From positions 1-35,292 of the forward strand of contig JABDKL010000034.1 of the NCBI GenBank assembly GCA_013002225.1: 35,292 nucleotides of DNA, written 5' to 3'. Position 1 is the first letter of the stretch. Each line of letters opens with the position of its first letter. The notes below the pieces were generated by a model that saw only the letters and a program-made list of their open reading frames with translations, was not told where the DNA came from and made no database searches. Positions 25,251 to 34,600 of the stretch are shown piece after piece. Position numbers and translations under genes: made by a program. Origin of the DNA: Winogradskyella sp. Lineage in GTDB: Bacteria; Bacteroidota; Bacteroidia; Flavobacteriales; Flavobacteriaceae.

Positions 25251-27044
25251 TTACTCCTTATTATAATAATTATATATTTTGTTTGCACGCGAAACACCAA
25301 CAACAGCTTCGAGCTCGTCTAACTTAGCATTGGCAATTCGTTTTACGGTTTTAAAACTTTTCATGAGTTCAACTATTGTTTGCTCTCCTACGCCAGATAT
25401 GTTCTCCAGCTCTGTTGTTAACGCCCCCTTACTGCGTTTATTTCGATGATGCTCTATACCAAATCTATGTGCTTCGTTTCTTAACTGTTGAATGATTTTG
25501 AGCGTTTCACTTTTTTTATCTAAATATAATGGAATTGGATCATCCGGATAGAATAACTCTTCTAAACGTTTGGCAATTCCTATTATTGCAATTTTACCTC
25601 TAAGGCCTAAAATATCTAAACTCTTTAAAGCAGAAGATAATTGTCCTTTACCACCATCTATAATTATAAGTTGTGGCAGAGGTTTATCTTCATTAAGCAG
25701 TCGTTTATATCTCCTAAAAACAACCTCTTCCATTGATGCAAAATCATCTGGCCCATCGACCGTTTTTATGTTAAAATGTCTATAGTCCTTTTTGCTAGGT
25801 CGCCCATTTTTAAAAACAACACAAGCTGCAACAGGATTTGTACCTTGTATATTTGAATTATCAAAACACTCAATATGTCGTGGCTCTTCAGACAAACGCA
25901 AATCAGCTTTCATTTGGGCCATAATTCTGTTGGCATGACGATCTGGATCAACTATTTTTATCTGCTTTAACTTATCCATGCGATAGTACATGGCATTTCT
26001 TTTAGATAAATCTACAATACTTTTCTTATCCCCAAGTTTCGGAATTGTTATTTTAATTTCATCACCGAGATTAACTTTAAAAGGTACATAAATCTCTTTA
26101 GAGTTAGAATTAAATCTTTGACGTATTTCTGTAATTGCCAATTCTAACAACTCTACATCAGACTCTTGTAATTTCTTTTTTAATTCCAGAGTATGAGATC
26201 TAATAATGGAGCCATAACTTAACTGTAAAAAATTAACATAGGCATAAGTTTCATCACTTACAACGGAAAACACATCGACATTACTAATCTTTGGGTTGAC
26301 TATTGTAGATTTGGCCTGGTAATTCTCTAAGATCTCAAGCTTTTCTTTAATTTTCTGGGCATCTTCAAATTGCATTTGCGATGCATGTTGTTTCATTTGA
26401 ATCCTAAATTGCTGTAAAGAATCCTTGAAATTTCCTTTTAAAATTTCTCTTATCGCTTTTATATTAGAATGGTATTCGGCTTCTGTCTCCAGCCCTTCGC
26501 ATGGGCCTTTGCAATTACCTAAATGATATTCTAAACAAACTTTATATTTTCCAGCTTCGATTTTAGCTTCAGATAAATCATAGTTGCACGTTCTTAACTG
26601 GTATAAACCCTTAATTAAACCTAAGAGGGTTTTAACAGTTTTCATGCTCGTATATGGGCCAAAATATTCCGACCCATCTTTAATCACTCGTCTGGTTGGA
26701 AATACTCTGGGAAATCGTTCTTTTTTTATACAAATCCAAGGGTACGATTTATCGTCCTTAAGCATTACATTGTACTTAGGCTGATATTTTTTTATCAAAT
26801 TATTTTCTAATAGCAAAGCATCATTTTCAGTCTCTACAACAATATGCTTAATTGAAGCAATGTTCTTAACTAAAACTCTGGTCTTCCCATAATCGTGTTG
26901 TTTTGTAAAATAACTACTGACTCTTTTTTTTATGTTTTTTGCTTTACCCACATAAATAAGCTTATTATCAGCGTCAAAATATTGATACACTCCAGGCTGA
27001 TTTGGCAAGGTTTTAATTTGAATATTTAAACTTGGTTCCGGCAT
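25251..27044 (-). CDS. uvrC: Excinuclease ABC subunit C
   Basis: 597 residues. It makes both incisions in UvrABC nucleotide-excision repair. An N-terminal GIY-YIG nuclease is at about 14-90 (PGVYQYFDADNKLIYVGKA). A UVR motif near 205-235 contacts UvrB. The RNase H-like nuclease starts near 375 (IECFDNSNIQGTNPVAACVVF; IIIDGGKGQLSSAL), and a C-terminal helix-hairpin-helix pair follows from about 545 (ISGVGEQTIVELMKSF, VVGVSRANKIYNYY). All domains are present and full length. Divergent from the zinc-protease/rimK cluster, with promoter elements for both in the 89-base gap. Confidence 0.96.
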   Translation of the reverse strand: MPEPSLNIQIKTLPNQPGVYQYFDADNKLIYVGKAKNIKKRVSSYFTKQHDYGKTRVLVKNIASIKHIVVETENDALLLENNLIKKYQPKYNVMLKDDKSYPWICIKKERFPRVFPTRRVIKDGSEYFGPYTSMKTVKTLLGLIKGLYQLRTCNYDLSEAKIEAGKYKVCLEYHLGNCKGPCEGLETEAEYHSNIKAIREILKGNFKDSLQQFRIQMKQHASQMQFEDAQKIKEKLEILENYQAKSTIVNPKISNVDVFSVVSDETYAYVNFLQLSYGSIIRSHTLELKKKLQESDVELLELAITEIRQRFNSNSKEIYVPFKVNLGDEIKITIPKLGDKKSIVDLSKRNAMYYRMDKLKQIKIVDPDRHANRIMAQMKADLRLSEEPRHIECFDNSNIQGTNPVAACVVFKNGRPSKKDYRHFNIKTVDGPDDFASMEEVVFRRYKRLLNEDKPLPQLIIIDGGKGQLSSALKSLDILGLRGKIAIIGIAKRLEELFYPDDPIPLYLDKKSETLKIIQQLRNEAHRFGIEHHRNKRSKGALTTELENISGVGEQTIVELMKSFKTVKRIANAKLDELEAVVGVSRANKIYNYYNKE

Positions 27045-27049
27045 ACTAT

Positions 27050-27057
27050 CAAAGGTA
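27050..27057 (-). promoter_or_regulatory. Putative -7 element (TACCTTTG) of uvrC
   Basis: The match to TAnnTTTG is exact, but it ends only five bases before the uvrC ATG, so the message would be leaderless or nearly so. An identical octamer serves the opposite gene at 27101. Confidence 0.4.
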
Positions 27058-27100
27058 ATAATTACTATTAAACCACTGCATTTTCATTAAACTTTATAGC

Positions 27101-27108
27101 TACCTTTG
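27101..27108 (+). promoter_or_regulatory. Putative -7 element (TACCTTTG) of the zinc-protease/rimK operon
   Basis: Exact TAnnTTTG match 25 bases before the ATG at 27134, giving a leader of about 20 bases. No TTTG -33 is seen at the standard distance. Confidence 0.5.
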
Positions 27109-27133
27109 CCAACCTCATTATATGTAATAATCT

Positions 27134-27556
27134 ATGTCTAAAAAGCTTTTAGGTAGAGTTGACAAAATTGACTTTCCTCAATTAAATTTATTCGAAATCA
27201 ATGTAAAAATTGATACTGGAGCCTATACTTCTGCGATACATTGCTCTAAAATTATTGAAGAAAATAATACCTTGAGATGCACGTTTGAAAGCAAAGGGCA
27301 TCCTAATTTTAAAAGTGATGAGGTTGTTTTTAACAACTATACTTATACCGACGTTAAAAGCAGTAATGGCCATAAAGAGAATCGATATAAGATAAAAACC
27401 GATGTTATATTTTTTGGCAAAACCTATAAGATTAACTTAACTTTAAGCACCAGGGACGATATGCGATTTCCCGTGCTTATTGGTCGTCAATTTTTAAGCA
27501 AAAAATTTATTGTCGATGTCGATTTAGATAATCAATCTTTTAAAAATAAAAAATAA
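27134..27556 (+). CDS. Retropepsin-like ATP-dependent zinc protease family protein (RimB-like)
   Basis: 140 residues. The family is annotated as putative ATP-dependent zinc protease, but its fold and motif are those of retroviral-type aspartic proteases: KIDTGAYTSAIH with Asp27 near the N-terminus, and RFPVLIGRQFL near residue 115. It has no signal peptide, so it is cytoplasmic. It is followed by rimK after three bases. The same pair occurs in the rimABK-type operon of Pseudomonas, where the partner is called RimB; equating the two is from memory. The likely job is processing or turnover connected with RimK-modified substrates. Confidence 0.85.
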   Translation: MSKKLLGRVDKIDFPQLNLFEINVKIDTGAYTSAIHCSKIIEENNTLRCTFESKGHPNFKSDEVVFNNYTYTDVKSSNGHKENRYKIKTDVIFFGKTYKINLTLSTRDDMRFPVLIGRQFLSKKFIVDVDLDNQSFKNKK

Positions 27557-27559
27557 CTA

Positions 27560-28435
27560 ATGAACATAGTAATCCTTTCGCGTAACCCTCAATTATATTC
27601 TACCCAACGTCTCGTCGAAGAAGCGAGAGGAAGAGGCCACGACGTTGAAATCATTGACCCACTAAAGTGTGATATTATTATAGAAAAAGAAAAGCCAGCT
27701 ATTTATTACAAGGATCGTTATTTAGATTACGTAGATGCTATTATTCCTAGAATAGGAGCTTCCGTAACTTTTTACGGATGTGCAGTGGTGCGACAATTTG
27801 AGGAAATGGGCGTATTTACTATAGCATCTTCAGATGCCATTTTGCGTTCAAGAGATAAATTAAAAAGTCTACAGCGCTTAAGTAAAGCTGGTATAGGTAT
27901 GCCTAAAACTGTTTTCACAAATTATTCCCGTGATGTCGAAGAGGTCATAGAGCATGTTGGAGGTACACCAGTAATCATTAAATTACTAGAAGGGACGCAA
28001 GGGCTTGGCGTTGTTCTGGCAGAAACCAAAAATGCAGCAGAATCAGTACTGGAAGCCTTTAATGGTCTACAGGCCAGAGTCATTGTGCAGGAGTATATTA
28101 AAGAAGCGAAAGGTGCAGATTTAAGAGCCTTAGTGGTAGATGGCCAAGTTGTTGGAGCCATGAAGCGTCAGGGGAAAGAAGGCGAGTTTCGTTCTAATCT
28201 TCACCGAGGCGGTTCTGCTAATATTATTAAATTAGATCAAGACGAGTTAAAACTAGCCATGAATGCCGCCAAAGTATTAAAGCTTCCGGTGTGTGGTGTA
28301 GACATGTTACAATCTGCTCGAGGACCTTTATTACTAGAAGTAAACTCTACACCTGGTTTAGAGGGCATAGAAACAGCAACCAGTAAAAATATTGCAAGAG
28401 CTATTATAACGTTTATAGAACGTAGTAGAAAATAA
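27560..28435 (+). CDS. rimK: Ribosomal protein S6 modification enzyme RimK (glutamate ligase)
   Basis: 291 residues, an ATP-grasp ligase that adds glutamates to the C-terminus of ribosomal protein bS6 and can make poly-glutamate in E. coli. The pre-ATP-grasp domain is at about 1-95 ([39 protein letters not shown]). The ATP-grasp part contains [53 protein letters not shown], and the metal-binding end [14 protein letters not shown]. All segments are intact. It lies three bases after the zinc-protease gene and four before the M14 hydrolase gene, a tight operon. Whether bS6 is the substrate in this organism cannot be read here. Confidence 0.93.
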   Translation: MNIVILSRNPQLYSTQRLVEEARGRGHDVEIIDPLKCDIIIEKEKPAIYYKDRYLDYVDAIIPRIGASVTFYGCAVVRQFEEMGVFTIASSDAILRSRDKLKSLQRLSKAGIGMPKTVFTNYSRDVEEVIEHVGGTPVIIKLLEGTQGLGVVLAETKNAAESVLEAFNGLQARVIVQEYIKEAKGADLRALVVDGQVVGAMKRQGKEGEFRSNLHRGGSANIIKLDQDELKLAMNAAKVLKLPVCGVDMLQSARGPLLLEVNSTPGLEGIETATSKNIARAIITFIERSRK

Positions 28436-28439
28436 TATC

Positions 28440-29405
28440 ATGTCAAAAGATATACTAAATATTTTAGGCGTAAAGGTTGCACCAGGAGAGAGTAGCACGA
28501 TTACTTTTGAAGTTGCCAAGCTCCACACAAGAAACACCTTGGCGGTTCCAATTATTATAGAACGCTCTAAAAAGTCAGGACCAACCGTTTTGATGACTGC
28601 AGGCATACATGGAGATGAAATTAATGGTGTGGAAATCGTACGACAAATTATAGCCAAAGGCATTAATAAGCCAAAAATTGGGACTATAATCTGTGTGCCT
28701 GTAATTAATGTATTTGGATTTTTAAACATGAACCGTCTATTTCCTGATGGTCGCGATTTAAATCGAGTATTCCCAGGAAGTGCCAATGGCTCTTTAGCGA
28801 GTAGAGTTGCTAATTTTGTGATGAAGGAGATTATACCTCATGTAGACTTTGTTATGGATTTTCATACAGGAGGCGCGGACCGCTTTAATGCAGCACAAAT
28901 TAGAATAATCCAGGGCGACGAAAAACTTAATGAGTTAGCACATGTTTTTGGTGCACCTTTTATTTATTATTCTAAAAATTTAAATAAGTCATTTAGAAAT
29001 GCTTGTTATAATGCAGGTGTTCCAATATTATTATTTGAAGGCGGTAAATCATTTAATATTCATAGTCCTATAACTAACACAGGCGTTAATGGTGCTAAAC
29101 GCGTTTTACATCATTTAGGGATGTTAAATAGAAAGTTTAAAGTTTCTAAACCTAAATCTAATGTTATAATCATTGAAGAAAGCAAATGGTTAAGAGCCAA
29201 ATATTCTGGCATGTTTAAAGCTACGATAGATATCAATTCCTTTGTAAAAAAAGGTGATGTTCTGGGACATATTACCGATCCTTACGGAAGTTTTAATTAT
29301 TTTGTTAAAGCACCCAATGACGGTTATATTTTTAATGTAAACGAATCACCAGTGATTTATCAAGGCGATGCTATTTTTCATATCTCCACAAAATTAGAAG
29401 CGTGA
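28440..29405 (+). CDS. Succinylglutamate desuccinylase/aspartoacylase-family (M14-type) zinc hydrolase
   Basis: 321 residues. The M14-like zinc site is visible: GIHGDE (His57, Glu60) and MDFHTGG (His142). Arginines for substrate carboxylate binding lie in GRDLNRVFPG (Arg105, Arg109), and a candidate catalytic Glu lies in LLFEGGK. The C-terminal part (about 250-320) is a beta domain resembling a biotinyl/lipoyl fold (KKGDVLGHITDP, PNDGYIF). Relatives hydrolyse N-acylated acidic amino acids or trim C-terminal residues. It lies four bases after rimK and overlaps the next gene by four, so it belongs to the same transcript. Its substrate is unknown; an acidic, possibly glutamylated, target is suggested by its neighbours. 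Confidence 0.85.
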   Translation: MSKDILNILGVKVAPGESSTITFEVAKLHTRNTLAVPIIIERSKKSGPTVLMTAGIHGDEINGVEIVRQIIAKGINKPKIGTIICVPVINVFGFLNMNRLFPDGRDLNRVFPGSANGSLASRVANFVMKEIIPHVDFVMDFHTGGADRFNAAQIRIIQGDEKLNELAHVFGAPFIYYSKNLNKSFRNACYNAGVPILLFEGGKSFNIHSPITNTGVNGAKRVLHHLGMLNRKFKVSKPKSNVIIIEESKWLRAKYSGMFKATIDINSFVKKGDVLGHITDPYGSFNYFVKAPNDGYIFNVNESPVIYQGDAIFHISTKLEA

Positions 29406-29968
29406 ACAAATCTGAAATAAGAAAAAAATATAAAAAATTACGACTGGAGTTAACAGAGGAACAGATTGAAGACTATAGTTTGTCTATAGCAAACCGTATC
29501 CTACAACTTCATATATGGGATTTTACGTTTTACCATATCTTTTTAACCATTACCGAACAAAAAGAAATTCAGACCGATTATATTCTTAACATATTAGCTG
29601 GAAAAGATAAAAATATAGTCGTCCCGAAAAGTAATTTTGAAGATTACACAATGAATCATTATCTGCTTACAGATAATACCAGGCTGAAAAAAAACAGTTA
29701 TAATATTCCCGAGCCAATTGATGGTATAGAGATAAAACCTTCTCAATTAGAAGTTGTCTTTATTCCGCTCTTGGCATTTGACAAAGCAGGACATAGGATT
29801 GGTTACGGCAAAGGCTTTTATGATCGGTTTTTAGCCAATTGTAATCCTGAAACAGTAAAAATTGGTTTGTCCCTTTTTGAAGTTGAGGAAATTGCCTTTG
29901 AAAACTCAGAGAACGATATTAGTCTAGATTACTGTATAACTCCAACTCAGGTGATTCAGTTTCACTAG
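29402..29968 (+). CDS. 5-formyltetrahydrofolate cyclo-ligase
   Basis: 188 residues with a GTG start overlapping the preceding TGA stop (GTGA). It converts 5-formyl-THF to 5,10-methenyl-THF with ATP, returning a storage folate to one-carbon metabolism. The family pattern includes the N-terminal basic RKKYKKLRLEL, VVPKSNF with TMNHYLL, the central VVFIPLLAFDKAGHRIGYGKGFYDRFL carrying the ATP/substrate loop, and the closing ISLDYCITPTQ. Translational coupling to the M14 hydrolase is clear. Its 3' end overlaps the 3' end of lspA by 50 bases in tail-to-tail orientation, with no terminator visible. Known elsewhere as ygfA, fau or MTHFS. Confidence 0.93.
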   Translation: MNKSEIRKKYKKLRLELTEEQIEDYSLSIANRILQLHIWDFTFYHIFLTITEQKEIQTDYILNILAGKDKNIVVPKSNFEDYTMNHYLLTDNTRLKKNSYNIPEPIDGIEIKPSQLEVVFIPLLAFDKAGHRIGYGKGFYDRFLANCNPETVKIGLSLFEVEEIAFENSENDISLDYCITPTQVIQFH

Positions 29969-30584
29969 GCTCTTTAAAAGCCTTTTTATTGAATACGATT
30001 AGGATTCCAATTCCTGTACTAATAGCCACATCAGCCACATTAAAAACTGGGTCGAAAAAAGAGAAATACTTTCCTCCAAAAAGCGGAAGCCATGCTGGCA
30101 ATACGCCATCCCATATAGGAAAATGCAGCATATCTACGACTTTTCCGTGAAATACTTCGGCATAACCGCCATTTTCAGGTAGAAATTCTGCAACTTGAAA
30201 TGCACTGTCACTAAATAATATACCATAGAAAACAGAATCTATAATATTACCCAATGCTCCTGCGAATATAATTGCGATAGCAAAAATTAAAATTTTTGCT
30301 TTTTCCTTTTTTATAACATCAATTAGCCAAAATGCAATACCTGTAACAGCGACAATGCGAAATAGCGTTAGAATTAGTTTAGCAGATTTGTCTGAAATAA
30401 AACTAAAGACATCACTTAATTTGGTTCCCCAGGCCATGCCATCATTTTCTACAAAGGCTATTTTAAACCAGTTAAATATGGTATAATCCTCATTAAGAAC
30501 AAAATTGGTTTTGATATAGATTTTACTCAGTTGGTCAATTAACAAAATGAGTAGTATAATAAGGCCTGTTTTCTTTAAAGACAT
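29919..30584 (-). CDS. lspA: Lipoprotein signal peptidase (signal peptidase II)
   Basis: 221 residues, longer than the usual 160-170. It is an inner-membrane aspartic peptidase that removes signal peptides of prolipoproteins such as GldD and the OmpA-type lipoprotein encoded here. Four membrane helices can be placed at about 7-24, 68-88, 98-115 and 186-200. Conserved features: DQLSK, FVENDGMAWG, GNIIDS with catalytic Asp116 and FNVADVAIS with catalytic Asp185. The aspartates are 69 residues apart rather than about 20, because of an enlarged periplasmic loop around HGKVVDMLHFP. It is the last gene of the ileS-dksA-DUF4097-lspA run, with a 27-base gap upstream. Confidence 0.93.
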   Translation of the reverse strand: MSLKKTGLIILLILLIDQLSKIYIKTNFVLNEDYTIFNWFKIAFVENDGMAWGTKLSDVFSFISDKSAKLILTLFRIVAVTGIAFWLIDVIKKEKAKILIFAIAIIFAGALGNIIDSVFYGILFSDSAFQVAEFLPENGGYAEVFHGKVVDMLHFPIWDGVLPAWLPLFGGKYFSFFDPVFNVADVAISTGIGILIVFNKKAFKEPSETESPELELYSNLD

Positions 30585-30611
30585 TTTAACAATTTGAGCA
30601 AAAATAACCTA

Positions 30612-31274
30612 TTATTCTTGGTTGTGCACACTTATATTTCCGTTAATAGATTCCAGCCTCCAAGAGTCACCAGTAGGCTTATTTGTATCAATGTTTACAA
30701 TTCCATTTTTAGATATAGCATGGACATTTGCATTTTTAGTAATAACCTTTATAGTACCGTCAATTGTATTTATTAAAGCAGTACTAGCCTTACCTTCAAA
30801 GAAACAATTACCTTGTAATAGCGCTACGGAAAGTCTTTTAAACTTTCCATTTATAATTGCTGAACCCACATCACTTCCTATTTTTAAATCAAGGTTATCT
30901 GGTAGCTCAACATGTAAGGTTGCAGCAATCACCTTGTGAGCATGTCGCTTATCATCTGTTTGTGTCGTAAATGGGATTATTTTAAGACTAATATTTAATG
31001 TATCTGTATTTCGTTGCGTCACTATTTGATATTGATTTTGGTACTCACCGTCTAGTATGGAGGTTAATGAAATTCTAGAACTTATTGAAGATTCTACAGT
31101 AATGTTAAAGATCTCACTTCCATCGATTTTTACAGTCGAAATGTTCTCAGCAGAAAAATCCTTACTTAGTGAATTTTGAGCTGCAGTGCCGAAACCGCTT
31201 AACAATGAAATTAGCACTATAAAAAAAGCCTTGAAATTTATATCCCAAGGCTTAATACCGTAATTATTAATCAA
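30612..31274 (-). CDS. Exported protein of unknown function, DUF4097-like beta repeats
   Basis: 220 residues. A hydrophobic signal peptide (about 14-32, ending GTAAQ) precedes a mature part made of short beta strands with repeated forms such as LDLKIGSDVGSAIINGKF, GKASTALINTIDGTIKVI and SINGNISVH. This resembles the right-handed beta-helix-like DUF4097/DUF2807 putative adhesin domain; the match is by eye. It has no membrane anchor or sorting domain at the C-terminus, so it is probably periplasmic. It lies 13 bases after the DksA-like gene and 27 before lspA. No catalytic motif is seen. Confidence 0.75.
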   Translation of the reverse strand: MINNYGIKPWDINFKAFFIVLISLLSGFGTAAQNSLSKDFSAENISTVKIDGSEIFNITVESSISSRISLTSILDGEYQNQYQIVTQRNTDTLNISLKIIPFTTQTDDKRHAHKVIAATLHVELPDNLDLKIGSDVGSAIINGKFKRLSVALLQGNCFFEGKASTALINTIDGTIKVITKNANVHAISKNGIVNIDTNKPTGDSWRLESINGNISVHNQE

Positions 31275-31287
31275 AATCTCTGATTAT

Positions 31288-31668
31288 TTATTGCATATTC
31301 TTTGCCTCAATACTAAGTGTCGCATGAGGTACAAGTTTTAAACGCTCCTTAGCAATTAATTTACCTGTTACACGGCAAATACCATAAGTTTTGTTCTCAA
31401 TTCTGATAATTGCATTTTTTAGATCTCTAATGAATTTTTCTTGACGGATTGCCAATGCAGAGTTAGCTTCCTTACTCATCGTTTCACTCCCTTCTTCAAA
31501 GGCTTTAAATGTAGGGGAAGTATCATCCGTTCCATTATTATGGTCATTCATATAGGCACTTTTAATAAGTTCTAAATCGTGCTCAGCTTTTTTAATCTTT
31601 TCTTGAAGGATACTTTTAAATTCTTCTAAATCTTTATCTGAATATCTGTGATTAGTTTGTGTTGACAT
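31288..31668 (-). CDS. TraR/DksA-family regulator lacking most zinc-finger cysteines
   Basis: 126 residues. The N-terminal half is a coiled-coil hairpin (about 10-85) with an acidic tip (GTDDTSPTFK), which in DksA enters the RNA polymerase secondary channel. The C-terminal part reads YGICRVTGKLIAKERL then PHATLSIEAK, which aligns with the DksA zinc finger (C-x2-C-x17-C-x2-C), but only Cys98 remains: positions 101, 119 and 122 are Thr, Ser and Ala. This form seems usual in flavobacteria as I recall. It probably modulates transcription with (p)ppGpp, without a structural zinc. It lies four bases after ileS. Confidence 0.9.
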   Translation of the reverse strand: MSTQTNHRYSDKDLEEFKSILQEKIKKAEHDLELIKSAYMNDHNNGTDDTSPTFKAFEEGSETMSKEANSALAIRQEKFIRDLKNAIIRIENKTYGICRVTGKLIAKERLKLVPHATLSIEAKNMQ

Positions 31669-31672
31669 AATT

Positions 31673-34600
31673 TTAGTGTTTTTGAATAAACAATTTAGTA
31701 TTTACCTCATCAAAGGCAATTTCTATACCATTGTTTATTGTGTCCATAATTTGTAGTTCTTCGGTTAAGGTTTCTGATTTAATATACGCTTCATTGGAAG
31801 TAACAGCTGCGTCAATTTTTTCATCGCTTTGAAGTTGAACATCAATTTTATCTGTTACTTCGTATCCTGAATCTTTACGCAAATTCTGAATTCGGTTTAC
31901 AAGTTCACGAGCAATGCCTTCTTTACGCAAATCTTCACTAATTGTTACATCTAAAGCTACTGTTAACGCACCTTCATTAGCAACAAGCCATCCTTCGATA
32001 TCCTGAGACGTAATCTCTACATCATCCAAACCTAAAGTAATCATTTTTCCGTTAATTTCAACATCTAAACTCTTGTTTTGCTCAATTTTTTTAATTGCAT
32101 CAGATGTGAGTTCGCGTATTGCAGTTGCAATTAATTTCATGTCTTTACCAAACTTAGGTCCTAAAACTTTAAAATTTGGCTTAATCTGTTTAACTAATAT
32201 ATCAGAGGCGTCCTCTAACAGTTCTATTTCTTTAATATTTACCTCATGTTTTATTAAATCTGAAACCGCTTCGATTTCTTCTTTTTGTTGCTGACTATCA
32301 ACCGGAATCATAATTTTTTGAAGCGGTTGGCGCACTTTAATCTTCTCCTTAGCTCTTAACGATAAGACCAGTGATGATATTGTTTGTGCATTTTCCATTT
32401 TTCGTTCTAAAACCTCATCAATGGCGTCAGTGTTTACTATTGGAAATTCTGCCAGGTGCACGCTTTCAAAGCTCTCTTTTTTAGTTACCGCATTCAAATC
32501 TAAATACAAGCGATCCATAAAGAAAGGTGCAATTGGAGCGCCTAATTTAGCAATGGTTACCATACACGTATATAGCGTTTGATAAGCTGAAATTTTATCT
32601 GTTTGGTAATCGCCTTTCCAAAAACGTCTTCTGCTGAGCCTTACATACCAGTTACTCAAATAGTCTTGTGTGAAATCAGAAATAACTCTGGCAGCTTTAG
32701 TGGGTTCGTACGCTTCATAAAATTTATCGACCTTAATAATTAAGGTGTTTAATTCTGAAAGTATCCAGCGATCAATTTCTGGTCGTTCCTCTAATGCAAT
32801 ATCTTCCTCACTGTAATTAAAGCCATCAATGTTAGTATAAAGGGTAAAAAAGGAATAAGTATTATAAAGTGTTCCGAAAAACTTTCGACTCACCTCTGCG
32901 ATACCATCACTATCAAATTTTAGGTTGTCCCAAGGATTAGCATTACTGATCATGTACCAGCGTGTGGCATCAGCTCCGTATTTTGATAACGTTTCAAAAG
33001 GGTCTGTAGCGTTCCCTAATCGCTTGGACATTTTTTGTCCATTTTTATCTAAAACGAGTCCGTTAGAAACAACATTCTTATAGGCAACGGAGTCAAAAAC
33101 CATAGTACCTATAGCATGAAGTGTGTAAAACCAACCACGTGTTTGGTCCACACCTTCTGCAATAAAATCTGCAGGAAAAGCTTCGTTTTTATCGATTAGA
33201 TCTTTATTTTCAAAAGGATAATGCCATTGTGCATATGGCATAGACCCTGAGTCGAACCAAACATCGATTAAATCACTTTCGCGTTTCATTGGTTGACCTG
33301 AGGCTGAAACTAATACTATTTTATCTACAATGTTTTTGTGCAAATCGATAGTATCATAATTTTCATCAGTCATATTACCGACTTCAAAATCTGCAAAAAT
33401 ATCTTCAGTCATAACACCAGCTTCAACAGATTTCAAAATTTCTGCTTTTAATTCCTTAACTGATCCTATGCATAATTGCTCTTTTCCATCTTCTGTTCTC
33501 CAAATTGGTAGTGGAATTCCCCAAAAACGAGAACGCGATAAATTCCAGTCATTTGCATTTGCAAGCCAATTACCAAAACGGCCAGTACCAGTAGATTCTG
33601 GTTTCCAGTTTATGGTATTATTTAGGGCGACAAGACGGTCTTTAACATCTGTTACTTTTATAAACCATGAGTCTAATGGATAGTAGAGGATTGGTTTATC
33701 TGTACGCCAGCAGTTAGGGTAACTGTGTTTATATTTTTCGACCTTAAAGGCTTTATTTTCTATTTTTAATTTAATGGCAAGCTCAACATCCACTGATCTT
33801 TCTGGTGCTTCGCCTTCATTATAATATTCATTCTTTACGTATTTACCGGCAAATTCGCCCATTTCTGGTCTAAAACGTCCTTGTAAATCAACTAATGGTA
33901 CTAAATTGCCATTATCATCTTTTACTAAAAGTGGTGGTATTTCTGGTGTAGCCTGCTTTGCCACCAGTGCATCATCTGCACCAAAGGTAGGTGCTGTATG
34001 TACAATCCCTGTACCATCCTCTGTGGTTACAAAGTCTCCCGAAATCACTCTAAATGCATTTTCCGGATTATCGTTTGGCAAGGCGAAATCTAGTAATTGT
34101 TCATAAGTGATGCCAACTAATTCTTTTCCTTTAAACCCTTTAACGATGTGAAAAGGTATTTTTTTATCACCTGCCTTATAAGAAAGTAATTCTGGTTTTG
34201 TTTCAACTTGAGTATACTTACCATCAAATTGTTTTGACACTAGATTTTTAGCCAAAACTACGTTCATAGGTTTAAACGTATATTGATTATAGGTTTCTAC
34301 TAAAACATATTCAATCTTCGGTCCAACCGTTAATGCTGTATTACTTGGAAGTGTCCAAGGCGTTGTTGTCCAGGCCAAAAAGTATATATCGCCTTCATTT
34401 TTAAGAAAATCAGGTAAAGAATCTTCATTAGCCTTAAACTGTGCAACTACTGTTGTATCTGTTACATCCTGATAAGTTCCTGGTTGGTTTAACTCATGAG
34501 AACTTAATCCTGTACCTGCTTTTGGGGAATAGGGTTGTATGGTATACCCTTTATATAATAAATTTTTGTCATATATCTGTTTTAATAACCACCATACACT

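Noticed and set aside
28358-28786. 142-codon open frame on the minus strand across rimK and the M14 hydrolase gene
   Set aside because: It is antisense to two well-supported genes and shows no recognisable domain; open antisense frames are expected by chance opposite real genes.
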